From Brachynemurus nebulosus (lineage: Eukaryota > Arthropoda > Insecta > Neuroptera > Myrmeleontidae): DNA of 64,000 bases. Shown piece by piece: positions 36,917-49,407 of this stretch; within the stretch, counting starts at the first letter, position 1, and each line of letters begins with the position of its first letter. The notes under the pieces are model-generated. The model did not search any database. It was not told the origin of the DNA and saw only the letters and a list, made by a program, of their open reading frames with translations. The stretch covers positions 31,550,108 through 31,614,107 of the forward strand of contig JAPWDM010000005.1 in the NCBI GenBank assembly GCA_035578155.1, given 5' to 3'. Both the position numbers and the translations under genes were made by a program.

Positions 36917-37365
36917 GTACGACCACTCTGATGGTGGATTTTCCGAAGAAATTTAAAGTACTTTAAATTTTTATCTAGGGTTCAGTGTAATCTAAATCCG
37001 GTACTGAATCTTATCGATTTATTTTTCTAACGTTCGCAATAATACTCCTCTTTGTAAATGAAATAAATGAAACAGATATTATCTCGAATAATGCCTTTGA
37101 TATATTTACATATGAAACATTTTAACTCTACAGAGCTAGATGTTCGGGGTCATTCGGGAACGACATATTAGATGTTGTCCATTGAATTGTGTTAAATTAG
37201 CAATCGTTACGGTGGAAAATCTAGTTTTCCAATGATCAGATTAATTGACCACTTTACAGTTCACGTTTCGTTATTATTATAACAGCAGGTTGAAAGTATA
37301 CATTGATCGTATGAACAGAGACGGTTTATGCCCAATGGACTAAGAGACTATTCTAGTAAGTTTTA

Positions 37366-37368
<3 letters not shown>

Positions 37369-37459
<91 letters not shown>
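37369..37459. repeat. (TA)n microsatellite, left half, split by V
   Basis: About 91 bases of TA ending exactly at the left terminus of element V. The right half resumes at 38803. Confidence 0.97.
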
Positions 37460-37464
<5 letters not shown>

Positions 37465-38797
37465 CCTAAGGCATTTAAGGCCCAGCGGGTAATAAGGCCC
37501 ATTAGCTATATTTCTTACCAAGAAAAGTTCTCTAACTTATCAACAAGTTGAAAATGAACTTTCAATCATTTCAAAACCAGATACAAAAGTCGAGCTACTC
37601 AGAGTAACATGTCATATTTTAACAAACAAATTTAGAGGTTACATTTTCGTTCGTTGATATAAAAATTGTCCACATTGTGAGTGTTATAATAATGATTTTT
37701 TAAAGGTATGTTTCTTTCAAATTATTATCAAAATTGAAAAAAATTAATATTCTTTAGGTTTTACATCAATTAATTTAGTTTATTTCTAAAGTATTTATAT
37801 AAAATGTACATAAGCATAAATATTGACATGTTGATAATAAGGCCCATGCAAATTTTGTTTGGGCTTTATTACCAACACAATTAAAATCAAACACTACAAA
37901 GTCAAATCAATTAAAACAGGTCTGAAGTCATTAACAAATGAAGCAAAATTAGACGCACAACTTAAATTACTATAGTTACTCTAATATAAAAATAACAAAA
38001 AGGAAAAAGGACGAAAAACTAAGTACATTTAATTTTGATTTATTTGTTGCATTTGTTTAATGATGCCAGATCGGTTTTAGTTGGTTTGGTCGAATTTTTA
38101 TTTTTATTCCTTAGTGTTTGGAAGTATGGCTGATAAAAAGAAGAGAGCTTTGTGGTCTGAGGAAGCACTGGCATCAGCCTTAAGCTATGTCACTCGACAT
38201 AGCAATCAAAGAGAGGTTGCAAGGAGATTCAGAATTCTAAGAAGAACTCTTAGATTTAATATTTATTTATTTCGACTTAATATATTCAAACACCTAGTAC
38301 TTGACTTATTCGAAAAATATGATAAAAAAATTAAAAATTAAAAATAAAGACCTAGGTAATTTTTTTTATTGTTGTTTTCAATAACAGTCACGTAGTAAAG
38401 CGGGATTCAAGGATTTTCGAAACTTTTTTGAACCTGTAAAAATAACAAAATATTTTGATATATAAGTTCAAGTTACTCTTAAAGTATTTTCAAGTTCAAG
38501 TTATTCTTAAAGTAATTAAAATCCCCCAATTAATTTAAAAAAAAATTATAAATGTACTATTTCAGGCAGTTGTAATAGGTGGGTCTTATTTTCTACACCA
38601 GTCGGAAATAAGGCCCAATTGCAGACACTTTTTAGAATCAAATTTTTGACTTGTATAATTACAAATTCATTAATTTTTTTAGGAATTTTTATCAAAAAAT
38701 AAGTAAATTTTCATAATTAAATACTATATTTTTGATATTTTATAAGACATATAAATAATAAGCATATTTTGCTTAGGTGGGCCTTAATTGCCTTAGG

Positions 38798-38802
<5 letters not shown>
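37460..38802 (+). mobile_element. Pogo-type transposon V inserted in a TA microsatellite
   Basis: Inverted termini AGGTACCTAAGGCATTTAAG and CTTAATTGCCTTAGGTACCT, with TA repeats abutting both ends. The phrase AATAAGGCCCA and its complement recur at about 37488, 37837, 37860, 38580 and 38611. It carries a transposase N-terminal HTH exon (38126). The rest of the transposase is missing. Confidence 0.92.
38126..38341 (+). pseudogene. Pogo-type transposase N-terminal HTH (psq-like) remnant
   Basis: From ATG at 38126 the frame reads MADKKKRALWSEEALASALS, then QREVARRFRILRRTLR. This fits the HTH_psq DNA-binding domain at the start of pogo/Tigger transposases: a basic start, W-S/T-EE, A-x-x-A, then S-x-R-x-A-x-x-F-x-I-x-R-x-T-L. 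Similarity ends near residue 43; the remaining frame to 38341 is AT-rich non-homologous text. The DDE domain and tail are absent. This is the best anchor for calling the TA-flanked families here pogo-like. Confidence 0.8.

Positions 38803-38855
<53 letters not shown>
38803..38855. repeat. (TA)n microsatellite, right half
   Basis: Fifty-three bases of TA directly after the right terminus of V. Confidence 0.97.
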
Positions 38856-38858
<3 letters not shown>

Positions 38859-39241
38859 TTATCAGGATATTTAGGATACAATTAGGATATATCCTACATT
38901 CACATTTATCTTCAATTTTATTTGATTCATTATGCAACGAGGTTGAGTTGTGCTTTTATTTAATAATTATTCACGTTTATGACCTCATTTGACCTGGAAT
39001 ACGAGCCGTATTTAGATTAAAATCCCGGGAGCAAGGAACCAATTTTCTAAAAATTGTTATTAATATTTTTAACCAATTTATTCGTCGCGTATTTTATGTC
39101 TTATGGACTTTACCGATTTCTATTTACATTTAAAATTACAGGCAATCAAATTTCTTAAGGTTTCGTACTAAAATTGGTAAAATGAACTACTTCTATGATC
39201 ATTTTGGTGTCCTCCCATCTGTTACAGCCGATTTTCACGTT

Positions 39242-39281
39242 GCAAGAGGTGTAAAAAATTGAAATTTTTTACACCTCTTGC
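39242..39281. repeat. Perfect short inverted repeat
   Basis: GCAAGAGGTGTAAAAAATT pairs with AATTTTTTACACCTCTTGC around a two-base centre: 19-bp perfect arms. It could be fused transposon termini, a cruciform or a small hairpin transcript. Confidence 0.9.
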
Positions 39282-41914
39282 GTCAAAGGATTTATCTCGC
39301 AAAGTCAATTTTTCAAGGGCATCGCGTAAGGACTCAAAATAAAGTTCACTGAAGTTCGAATCCAACAATAATTGTGACTATTTGCAGTTTTATTTAATGT
39401 TTTTCGGGAACCACACCTAAAAATAGCGGTTCCCTATCCTTATCGCAAAAAAAAATTGATGGTTCAAAAAGTCGGACGCTCAAATGACGAACCTTAAGCC
39501 TCGACCCACACTATTGTGCTGCTTTCTATACGCTCTCAGTACGTTTCCAATTCGATACCAAATACCGATACCACTCACATAATATTTTATCGGAGCGATA
39601 TCAGACTTGACCGAGAGCTGAACATTTTTTTTATTCCACTCTACTTTGCTAGCAATCAGTTATTATGAAAAAGATTTTTTTGTCGAACTGAGACCGAACT
39701 GGGAGCGTATCCAAAGCGGCATTACAATGTGAATGGAGAACGAATAGGTACCAGCACTGTAATGTGAACACAAGAAGATTTTACCGGAACGAGACTGGAC
39801 TGGGAGTGTATCGAGTGTGACACTAAACACGGAGAGAAAATTCATATAAAAATTACTGTGCTCAGCACTACAATCGAGGTGTAAACGGCGAACATATTCA
39901 ATTTTATACGGTAAAAATATAAAAATTATAATTAATCCTAGAAAATTTAAAGGATAGAATATTGTTTCCGTAATATTAGCTCCGTAAAATTTGTAAAACA
40001 GCACAGTAAAAAGTTTCATTGCCGACAAAAAAATATTTTTTAATTTTTTTCTTACAAAAATTACCATGCTGTATTATAATATTTGAAATGCTATCTGCTA
40101 ATAGTAGAAAGAAAAAAATAGAAAGAAGGTTATGTTTGTTGTGAACGCTGTTGAAATGTAACTTACTCATAGCAAGTCACATAGCCAACCATAGGGTTGG
40201 ACGACCAACTTGGTCGGACGGGTCGGACCAAGCACCTTAATCCATTAGACTGTCTTACAAGCAGCAAGCAGTATTCATTACACTGTGTTAGAGGACGGGG
40301 ATGTCACCGTTTAATTTATCATTTTGTTACTTCACTATCTTTAGTATTAGAATATATTGTTGGCAATCATTTCTGTATGCATCACAAAGTTCTTACAGGT
40401 TCGAAGTTTTTACAGGTACCGCCCAAGCAACATAAGGTTGCGGGTCAGATGCGCAAATGAAAGAGTACGACAACAAGAATTAAACTCTAACATATATGCA
40501 TAAGAGTGTGATAAAAGTTGTGTTAGCACATTAAATTTTACCATGCTAGCACATATTTTTTATTTTGGTCGTCGATCGCGCACGCATTATAAGAGAGCAT
40601 GGTAATTTTTCTGAAATTTTATCTACAAAAACTATATGATTTTTCTCTCCGTGTAGTGCGACTAAGAATTAAAATTATCAGGACTGAAAAATTCTAGCAT
40701 GATTAATTGTTATAAATAATCTAACTTAGGGAAAAGCTATTGCGACCATATAGAAACAGTTCTCACGATGTTATAATTATATCAAATCCATGTTTAAAAA
40801 CAACTTACTGTCCGGATAACTATTTACTTGCATAAATACAATGTTGAAGTACTTGCCCAATTTTTATTTTTTATTGAATTTATTCCAAAACGTATCCATG
40901 ACAAGAAATCAAATGGAGACCTTTTTCAAAATGTAATTGTGTCATCAGCAGAATCCTGAAGGAAACACGGGATGACAAGCACAATGAAAAAAAATAAAAA
41001 AAGGGAAAACAATCATTTGAATTGACAATAAATCCATTATGGATATGTGTCAGTCACTAACCCATTCAATACCGAGACAATCAGGAAAATCAAAATGAAT
41101 AAGAACACTTCCAATTCAAATGTGTTACAATAACGTACTACCGTTTTTTGTAGTCATCTTTAACGCACACTCGTTTTAACACATTTACATTTACAGTGTT
41201 GAAACGAAAAACACATTAAGTTAACCAAGTCCACCAAAAATAAATCCATTAAGTAAGTGCCCTTTTCTTTTTTACAATTCAATAATTTTATTAAACAAAT
41301 AAAGAAATAAAGTCGCCTACTTCTGTCTCGTCTTGCGTGGTTTTATTTGTGTCATAAAATTTCCGTATCTACATATACCAAAAAGCCTAATTTTGTCCAG
41401 CTTCGTAAAGATCAATATCAAACCAATTTGTCTAATTGAAATATGAAGTTGAGACTTGATAAATTTTTGAATAAATTTTCTTGTCGCAAGCTGGAAAATG
41501 TAATGTCATATTTAATTCTGGTCTAATGGTTTCGTAAAATATTATAAAGCTTCATTCCATTTCAAAGTATTACTAGCATTAAATTATATAACTTGGCATA
41601 GAGTTTAAAGATATAGCTCATACATGTATCTATTAAAATCTGAAGACAACTATATGGAAAAACAAGTTATTTAAAGCTGTGAACATATTCATTTGGAAAG
41701 ATTGCCCCTAATTCTTATTCTGTACAATCATGTCTATAGCTAAATGCATTAGTTAGCTATAGTTAGCACAAAATGTAGCAAATAAAGCATTTCAACATAC
41801 TATTTTACTGCCTTCGTTATTGTGGTTGTAGAAAATATGCAAATACAGTTGATTCTGTACGGTATTTGACTCTTTACAATTTATGAGTGCATGAAAATTA
41901 TATATAATTCGGGC
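39282..41914. other. Unassigned DNA, probably repeat-derived in part
   Basis: Phrases such as ACTGGGAGCGTATC (39696) and ACGCTCTCAGTACG (39530) are loosely inverted, and AAATTACCATGCT (40058) is inverted at AGCATGGTAATTTTT (40597), hinting at one or two decayed TIR elements. The 87-codon frame at 40197-40460 has no recognisable motif. No exon seen. Confidence 0.4.
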
Positions 41915-42424
41915 TTATAGCGTTCGTCGCCTTCCTGTTCCCAAAAACCTTGCTGCATTGTCGTAGTAGTCATTAGCTCTTAATCCTCTGATATCCATGC
42001 CTTGGACAATTCCATTTTATCCCTCCCCATTTACGATCTTCCGCTTGTTTTCAAAACTTTCCGGGAAGTCGTTCATCTGTCATACGATTGACATGACCGA
42101 ACCAAATTAGCTGATTCCTCTAGATTACGTTAATGATGTTCTTGTGATCATCTACGCCCATAAGCTCTCACACTTGTTCATTGCATATGTGATCGTCTCT
42201 GGACGTATATTTGGCGATTGTCTCGGATAATCCATTTTTAAAACTTTTAATTAGTTTTTATGAATTTCCGTCATTGCCCAAATTTTGCTACCGTAAGTTG
42301 TAACAATTTGCATTATTGAACTATAGATGTGAACCTTTTTGCCTTTGATTATATTCCGATCCCACAAGATGATGTTCAAGACACTTACAGCTCTTTTAAT
42401 TTTAAATATTTTATCCTGTATCTC
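41915..42424 (-). pseudogene. Non-LTR retrotransposon (LINE) reverse-transcriptase 3' end, degraded
   Basis: On the minus strand, from 42424: EIQDKIFKIKRAVSVLNIIL, then WDRNIIKGKKVHIYSSIMQI and VTTYGSKIWAMTE. After stops and frameshifts come SRDDHICNEQV, ELMGVDDHKN, LIWFGHVNRMTDERLP and finally FLGTGRRRTL-stop at 41915. These are the connector and C-terminal motifs (TYG..xW, RDxIxNExI, WFGHVxRM) of LINE reverse transcriptases common in insects. At least three stops or shifts, 5' truncated, inactive. Confidence 0.85.
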
Positions 42425-42619
42425 AGCGTAAGCTCGGTATGAAAGTTACGCAGTTGAAATAAAATTTCTATGTAATGCTGAAAAACTCGCCTGAACTAGA
42501 GAAGATCCAAAAATGTTCAAGAAAGCCGTCTATTTTTCATTATACATTTCAACAGTTACCCCCGCTGTTGGGATTAAACGCTACAAAAAAAAAAAAAAAC
42601 TTCAAATAATGTTGAGCAG

Positions 42620-42770
42620 TTATGTGACTCAGCGTGCTTGGGTCAATTATACTGACTGAGAAGTTGGGCTTCGATTCCCCCGACTGGCTATGTTCGATAA
42701 GGTTCCTCTGTAGTTTTCTTTTACAGTTTCAGATAAATGTCGATGTAAGCCTTTTAAGGAAACGAAAAAT
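42620..42770 (+). mobile_element. tRNA-derived SINE
   Basis: A-box-like GTGACTCAGCGTGCTTGG (42624) and B-box-like GGCTTCGATTCCCCC (42667), spaced as in a tRNA, followed by a SINE body (GGCTATGTTCGATAAGGTTC, then CAGATAAATGTCG). A body fragment recurs at 51265-51345. Only about 195 bp of unassigned DNA separate it from the LINE remnant just upstream, but the two are not obviously partners. Confidence 0.65.
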
Positions 42771-45439
42771 TATACAAAATATTCAATTAAAAGGAAACTT
42801 GTATATTATAATACAAAAAAATGGAAATTTATCATCAAAATTATTGTCGAAAATTAGGTTTTTGAAGAAAAATTTTTTTTGTCATAAATGGAAAGATCAT
42901 ATATGCTTTATAAGAAAACTCTTTATTTTCTTTAAACGTAATATTTAAGAAGTTATATTAAATTAAAAATTAATTTTTAAACTTAGAACCGATAACGGAC
43001 CGATAGTTCCCGAGCGCTTATGTGACGTAATAATGGTTATATTGCCTGAACATAGGTACATTAGTGTCTTTTTATTTCCAATTAGACTATTGTTGCTATG
43101 AAATTATGGTTACTATAAAATTATTGTTGTTGTGGAATTGTTGTTTCTATGTAAATTATTGCTTGTAAATGTGTAATCACAGACCAGTGAACATATTATA
43201 TTATATTATATAGACATATAAGATAAATGTGGAATTGAAGCAGTCACATACGACCAAGTCCCGACCTTAATAGCATTCTGTTATATAGTAATTGATTTGT
43301 AACCGTAGTTACCCTTTCAAATAATTATTGTCAAAATATAATATTGATAATAAAATTTTACTTTTTTGAGAAGAAACTGCAAAATTTTGAAAGAAAGAAA
43401 GTGGTATTCGCATTATTTTCAAAATACGTACGTATACAAATTATGTCCTGCAATAATTATAGTCGCATTTGCTCAAAAATTGACATTATATTATTTCATT
43501 AAATTTTACCCGTCTCACCCCGTTACCTGCGTCAAAAAAAATGTCTAGAAACTGGCTTTATGCTGTGTCTAGTAGTATAATATAATAGTATTCATTGATC
43601 TGTGTGTGTAATTTAAAGAAATATCGAGCTTGTTTTGTACATTGAGGAGCGAATCGACTAGAGAGAATACTGTATATTACAAATACATTAGTAAATTGAA
43701 GCAAAAAAATTGACTGATGTGATTACTTTAATGGCAGTCAAACCATTAATTTAATGGTTTATCTAATATTTATAAACAAATCTCCGTGGTTACAAGTTGG
43801 GTTTAATAAAATGGAGTCATGCTTCACAATTTAAAGCCTGTGGTATCTCTAGGAAACATATATTAATATGTTGGATTCAGTACTCTGTGGTTTTGTACCA
43901 CTTTGCGATAGCAATACAAAAATTAATCCGTAAAAATGTTTTTAAATATCCCTCAAAATTTTGAATGTTGAAATCAATGAAAGAAGCAATAATTTCTCGT
44001 AGTAAATTTTAATAATTCTGACGCTTTTGACATATTACCTTTATGACATCACAGACATCCCAATCTTTTGTAGTACTCTTTTTAACCAAATAATTTTTTT
44101 AATAATATTTTTAAAAGTTTTAATTAATTTATTATTTATTATGTATCATTTTTAACAAATTTTTCGAATCGAATATCAATATTATTTATGATATACCTAG
44201 ATTTGAAATAAAACAAAAAGAATGATATTTATTTTTATTGAAAAACGCAATTGCACCTACTTCATAATACTTGAGAAAAACCTTTTTATTCTTCTGATTT
44301 TGATAAATTGAATCGATATTAAGTTATGAAACACCTGTACATAATATAGCAGTCAATTTAATGTCGCAACATTGTCCTAGTTGGCAAAGTTTCTCCCTTC
44401 TTAGTTAACAATTTATAAGTTTATCTGTTCTCGTCTTGTATATACACGACACATTTTTCTTATCTCTGTTCTTTACATATTCTTGAACTTTTTGAATAAA
44501 ATATATTACACCTTCTGTTTTTTTTCTCCTGCTTCAAACAAGTGAGTGTCTTAGCAGCACAATATGTATGTATACAGGTTTCGGATTCGTATATGGGTAT
44601 CTTTGAAGTAAAGATGTCTAGAGACAGAGAAGGAATAAGAAGGAGTATTTGGTGTAAATAGAGATAATTGATTAGTCGCAGTGTATATCATTTTCAAACG
44701 CGTATTGTACGTTTTTTAATTTTTTACAAAATAAAAATGGTTGCTTTTTAAGTAGCTACTTTAAAAAATGTTTTCTTGGTTCTCATACATTTTCAAAGAG
44801 TGTAATCATTAATTTTTTAATGAATTCTTTTGTTTCTAAAAAATAGTTTAATTATTTTCCACGTTTTTTCATTTTTTATTTCCTTTTTATGTATTTCAGA
44901 TCAAGAGCGTTTTGAAAAAGGAATTTCTTTTTAAAGAGAGTAATTTAATATTTTATTATTACGAAAAATGTAGGAAATATTGTACAAAATAAAAGCTAAA
45001 CTAGGAAAAAGGCGATAAAAAAATCTTAAATTCAAATAAAAAAAAAAATTGCCGAAACTTTGAGTAGATATAATATATATGTATATATCAAACGTTTTCA
45101 TACAAGAAATAAATTCCGTTCAAAATTGCACAGATATTTTAAATATTTTATTACAGTTTCGACAAAATTTGAGAATGTTTCCCTTCCTCTTTCAATTTCA
45201 AATTACTAGATGGTTCAGAAAACGTCGTATCATATGACAAAATTTTAAGAGGTATTAACTGAAGAAAAAAGCAATATTTTGGATATTTGAAAATAAAAAT
45301 TTACTAGGAAACTTTAAAAAATCATAGCATTTACATATCAGTGAATATTTTATTTCACGTAATCATTACCGCAAAACCGATTTTTAATTATTTTGAAATA
45401 TTTTCTGGAACACATTGTATACGTATATACGTGTTCTTA

Positions 45440-45441
<2 letters not shown>
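42771..45441. other. Unassigned AT-rich DNA
   Basis: No exon, transposon end or in-window repeat recognised. AT-palindromic text near 43196-43215. Confidence 0.45.

Positions 45442-45517
<76 letters not shown>
45442..45517. repeat. (TA)n microsatellite
   Basis: Seventy-six bases of uninterrupted TA between TTCTTACG and TTCGTATAAT. Confidence 0.97.
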
Positions 45518-45519
<2 letters not shown>

Positions 45520-46414
45520 GTATAATAAATAACATTTCATCAAGAATTATTTCAAGTGAAAATTTCATATTAAAAAGTAAATGGATTCAGTAACCATGAC
45601 AACAACATAAGTAATATCAGTCGGTTATAAATCATTTGAATATGGCAAATAGTACAAAAAAGAGAATACCTACGGTGTATATGGCATGCCTGGCCGGGAA
45701 AGTTGGCTGGCAATAGGCAACCAGCTTGCCATCTGACATTATATTTACAGCCTTGAAAATATTGAAAAATCACTTTTTAATAATATCTATCAAATAATAT
45801 AATATTACTTTTTTCATTATACAGTAGGGGTAAAGTTGTGGAAATTAAAATTTGAACAGCTTGTGCCGCAGATTGTGTCAATTGTAATCCTTTGACTGCA
45901 TTTAGGGTTTAGCTTATAAAAATAGCTTTTTTTACGAAAGCCCTTGACATAAAAATAAATTATTTTCTGGTATTTATATAGGACATTTCTTTCTAATCTT
46001 CTATTATAATAGTACTCAAGTCTATTTTCAGATAGACACATCACCATGGTTCTTACATCTTTCGATCTATGAACGTGAAATTTTTCATGTATATGCTATA
46101 AATATAGAGGAAAGTGGGGATGAAAATTTCTTTTCACATACGACATCGTGTGTGATATTGTTAAAAAGGTCTTGTAAAGTCGAGGTTCTTTTTAGCATTT
46201 GTTCTTTTTAGTGAAAAACTGTTCTTCAAAGGTTCTTCTGAAACTGTTCAACCGTGGGTCAATTAAAACTATTTCTTTATTCTTAGGTTAAACTAGACTT
46301 CTAGAGGAAACTAAATTGTGTAGAATAAAATCAGTATTTATAAATCTGGAAAGGGTGTATTCGGAAAAAAATAACCTTCACTACTAAAAATAACATCTGT
46401 TATAATTACAGAAC
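45518..46414. other. Unassigned DNA with an orphan transposon terminus
   Basis: At 45823-45842, CAGTAGGGGTAAAGTTGTGG looks like a TA-preceded pogo-type terminus (compare U) but no inverted partner is visible. GC-rich inverted text (AAGTTGGCTGG, CCAGCTTGCC) lies at 45700-45730. No exon. Confidence 0.4.
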
Positions 46415-46850
46415 AGAATATAGAAGCAGTCTACATATAAAAATCTGTCGTTCGTAAGGCGCAATGTTGTGCAATTTACACCATTTCTGATTTAGTCGTG
46501 GGGTTCACGTCGTAACGAGTATCATTGTTTTTTTTAATCAACTCGTGAAATTTAAACAGAAAAAAATATGAAGTATGTCGTATTTAAGTGGAAAAATTCT
46601 ATCGAACAAAAAAATTCTCAAAATAAAGGGATATCTTTGTTAAAATAAATAAATTTATTTTTAATAATTGGTTGCTAGTTAAATAGGTCGGCCTTGCATA
46701 TACTATATAATGCAAGGTGCCCAATATAATACATTAACATGTTTGTGTAGATACAATGATGTGTTTTGTTGGATATATCATAATCGTTTGTTAGAAGTAG
46801 CGGTGTCCACATCATTTGCAGGCGACAGCCGGCACGGGAATTATGAAACA
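46415..46850. repeat. Interspersed repeat J, copy 2
   Basis: Same orientation as 945-1440 with small gaps. The minus-strand frame that is open in copy 1 is only partly kept here. Confidence 0.7.
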
Positions 46851-47355
46851 GAAAATTGGGATCTTTATATATCTATGGTTATAATACAGTTACAAACGAA
46901 AACGTCATCCAAATTGCACTAACTACTCACACAGAAAAGAAGCTTATAACGAAAGAAAAGAGAATTTCAATTATTTTACTGCGCGATGATTTAGCCAATG
47001 GAGAGATGAAATTGATATACGTTTGACAACATCATTAACTCAAAACAATGCTTCTCTATCAAAATAATAAATTTTATTTATTCGCGAGAGAACAGACAAC
47101 CTTTTAACAATATTAATTTTTACTCGGGAAAATTATTAATCCTCATTTTTCTTTCAACACATACATTCGGATTATTACTTTCGATCCAAAACACATAATA
47201 TATTTATTTTAACATTTCTAGAAAAATATTTTATTACATAAAGATATTTGGTGCTACTATAAGGGTCAGCTGACCATTTCTTTATGAGAAAATATTATAT
47301 TATAGACTATATATAATATATAATATATTATATAATAATATATATAATATTATAG
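46851..47355. other. Unassigned AT-rich DNA
   Basis: Ends in an AT-only palindromic stretch (47305-47353). No exon or transposon recognised. Confidence 0.45.
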
Positions 47356-48067
47356 ACTAGCCGTACCCGTGACGCTGTTCACGCGAAACGTTGAGTAGTT
47401 TCTTTTTCCAATTTGTAGTTTCTTGCAACACAAAATGCATTAAATTGTCTTCAAATTGACAACTGTGTATTTATTGTATTTTTTGCACGATCGTGTATTT
47501 TCATGCATTTACCGAGACTGTTGACAATGCTGGTAAGTTACATTTTCCGAACGTTTGTTTATATCCATGGAAACCAAAAAATAACAGTGCGGTAAGTGAA
47601 ATAGATGCGTGGTAAGTAAATAGGAGTGTGGTAAGTTAAATTAGCTCATAAATGATTGTATTTATTTATTTATATTGAAATTAAAAGTACAATTTGAACA
47701 ATTAGGAAAATAAATCCATTAATAATATGAAAATTTTCACTAGTTTGCACATTATTATTATTATTGTTGGCATCAGTCTTCTTATTTTATTGACATTTCA
47801 AAAGGTCGTTCAATCATTAAGATTTTCTGTGGCTTTCATAATCTTCCTTTCATTTTACGAGAACAAATTTGCAGTCAAAAATAAGATGCTTCATCAATTT
47901 CATTATTCTCACTAATAATATAGTTTAACAAACTATTTTCCTCAATTTTTTGTAATAGAAAATTCAAAAAAAATATTCACGCCAGTGAAATATTGACACT
48001 TAATTTTTTATTTACAAATATAGTTGTCAATTGTCACTACAAAGATTCATATTAGTTGTTATGAATA

Positions 48068-49070
48068 CACAGGCCAACGACTAAAAAACTTTTTTAATAC
48101 TTTAACCATATTTTTATGGATTTTAGTGTGCTGAATCTGAAAATAACAATAAAATTGCTGTATCACCCACCATTTCTCTACATTTTACATCATAAACCTT
48201 TATATTCAAAAAATAGTTCAGAAAATTAATGCAATCAACATAATATCAAATATGCGAAAGCCAGCGATCCAATATCGTATAATGGATATAATATCTTATA
48301 ATTCCAATATCTTAGCTCAAAGTTCCCGCATTTATCAGAAGCAAAGTTACAAGAGGGCGTCTTCATTGGCCCTGATATAAGAAAAATGATGTTTGACTCT
48401 GAATTTGAATTACATATAACAGTGAAAGAGAAAGACGCTTGGATTGCTTTCAAAGAAGTTGTTAACAAGTTTTTGGGTAACAAAAAAGACCGAGACTATA
48501 ATAAAACCATTGTATCTAATATGAAGAATTTGGGATGTTTAACGAGCTTAAAGGTTCATTTTTAAACAGCCAGCTAGACTACTTTCTGGACAATTTAGGA
48601 GCTGTCAGTGAGGAACAAGGAGAACGTTTCCACCAGGATATCAAGATAATGGGAAAACGCTATCAGGGACGTTGGAACACCAGGATGATGGGTGATTACT
48701 GTTTGTCCTTTCACCGAGAAAGTCAGCAAGCGGCACACAGAAAAAAAAACCACATCCGAAGCTTCAAAGAAAAGAGAGAAAGAAAATATAAGCCCATGGA
48801 CTCTTAAAACCTTCATAAAACTTAGTATTTTAACACATAAATATATTTTACGTGTTAAAATAAAGTTCTGTTTGTCTTGTACAAGTTATTTTTTTCCACT
48901 CCTATAAAATATTAGCATATTTCATTAAATCTGACATAGCCAAAATGTGACAAAACTGTGGGTGATACAAAATAATGAAATCCAAATTTGGATTTAGCAC
49001 CCAAAAAAATATAAAAATCACCTATTAACGTTAAAAAAGTTTTTTATGACCTTAATTTTGCAGGCCTGTG
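48068..49070 (+). mobile_element. CACAGGCC-terminus transposon X2
   Basis: Ends CACAGGCCAACGACTAAAAA and inverted TTTTGCAGGCCTGTG, flanked by ATA (48065-48067 and 49071-49073). Inverted similarity extends about 120 bp with gaps: TAAAAAACTTTTTTAA and TGTATCACCCAC occur on both sides. It encloses the broken gene at 48302-48807. Subterminal text ATTTTAGTGTGCTGAATCTG matches the same place in X1. Confidence 0.8.
48302..48807 (+). pseudogene. Transposon-borne gene of the EEQGERFHQD family, frameshifted
   Basis: Frame 1 (48302-48562) reads KFPHLSEAKLQEGVFIGPDI, then EKDAWIAFKEVVNKFLGN and NLGCLTSLKVHF, then stops. A one-base loss in the T run 48559-48563 moves the frame; frame 2 continues LNSQLDYFLDNLGAVSEEQG, then ERFHQDIKIMGKRYQGRW, MMGDYCLSFHRES and a basic tail to 48807. 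From memory this family occurs in many copies in arthropod and hydra genomes as an uncharacterised protein. Only the C-terminal third is present. Its role (transposase or passenger) is unknown. Confidence 0.85.
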
Positions 49071-49407
49071 ATATTTATAATATTTATTCATGGCATTCTA
49101 TGTCATAACAAGGAAATATAAATTTCATCTATATTATCTGAATTTTATTTTTTATTTAACACATTTTTAATCTTTAATTATTTTAAATCGATCGTGCAAA
49201 AAATATTATACAATACACGATGCGTTAAGTGCATTTACTGATCTCGAAAATTGCAAAAACTCGACCCTGCGGGTCTCGTTTTCGCAACATTTTCTCGATC
49301 AGTAAAAGCAACTTACCGAACTTATATTGTAAAATACTATTTCGGTACACAATTAGCAACATTTTTTTTTTAAATTTAAAATTCAGAAAAATTTCCAAAA
49401 ATTTATT

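Larger units (their letters stand above)
47485..49338. mobile_element. Hairpin-ended element E3 containing a CACAGGCC element
   Basis: Y copy 1 gives the empty site (GTATTTTTCGGTAC). The right end AAAATACTATTT matches the family terminus AAATAGTATNTT in inverse. Next to it is a long imperfect hairpin (49218-49303) between CTGATCTCGAAAATTGC and CTCGATCAGT with CGACCC..GGGTC at the tip. The left end holds CACGATCGTG and three GTGGTAAGT-like phrases (47590-47635). CGATCGTG recurs at 49190. The interior carries the X2 insertion. Confidence 0.6.

Noticed and set aside
40197..40460. 87-codon plus-strand frame
   Set aside because: No motif, no splice or promoter evidence, and it lies in probable repeat debris.
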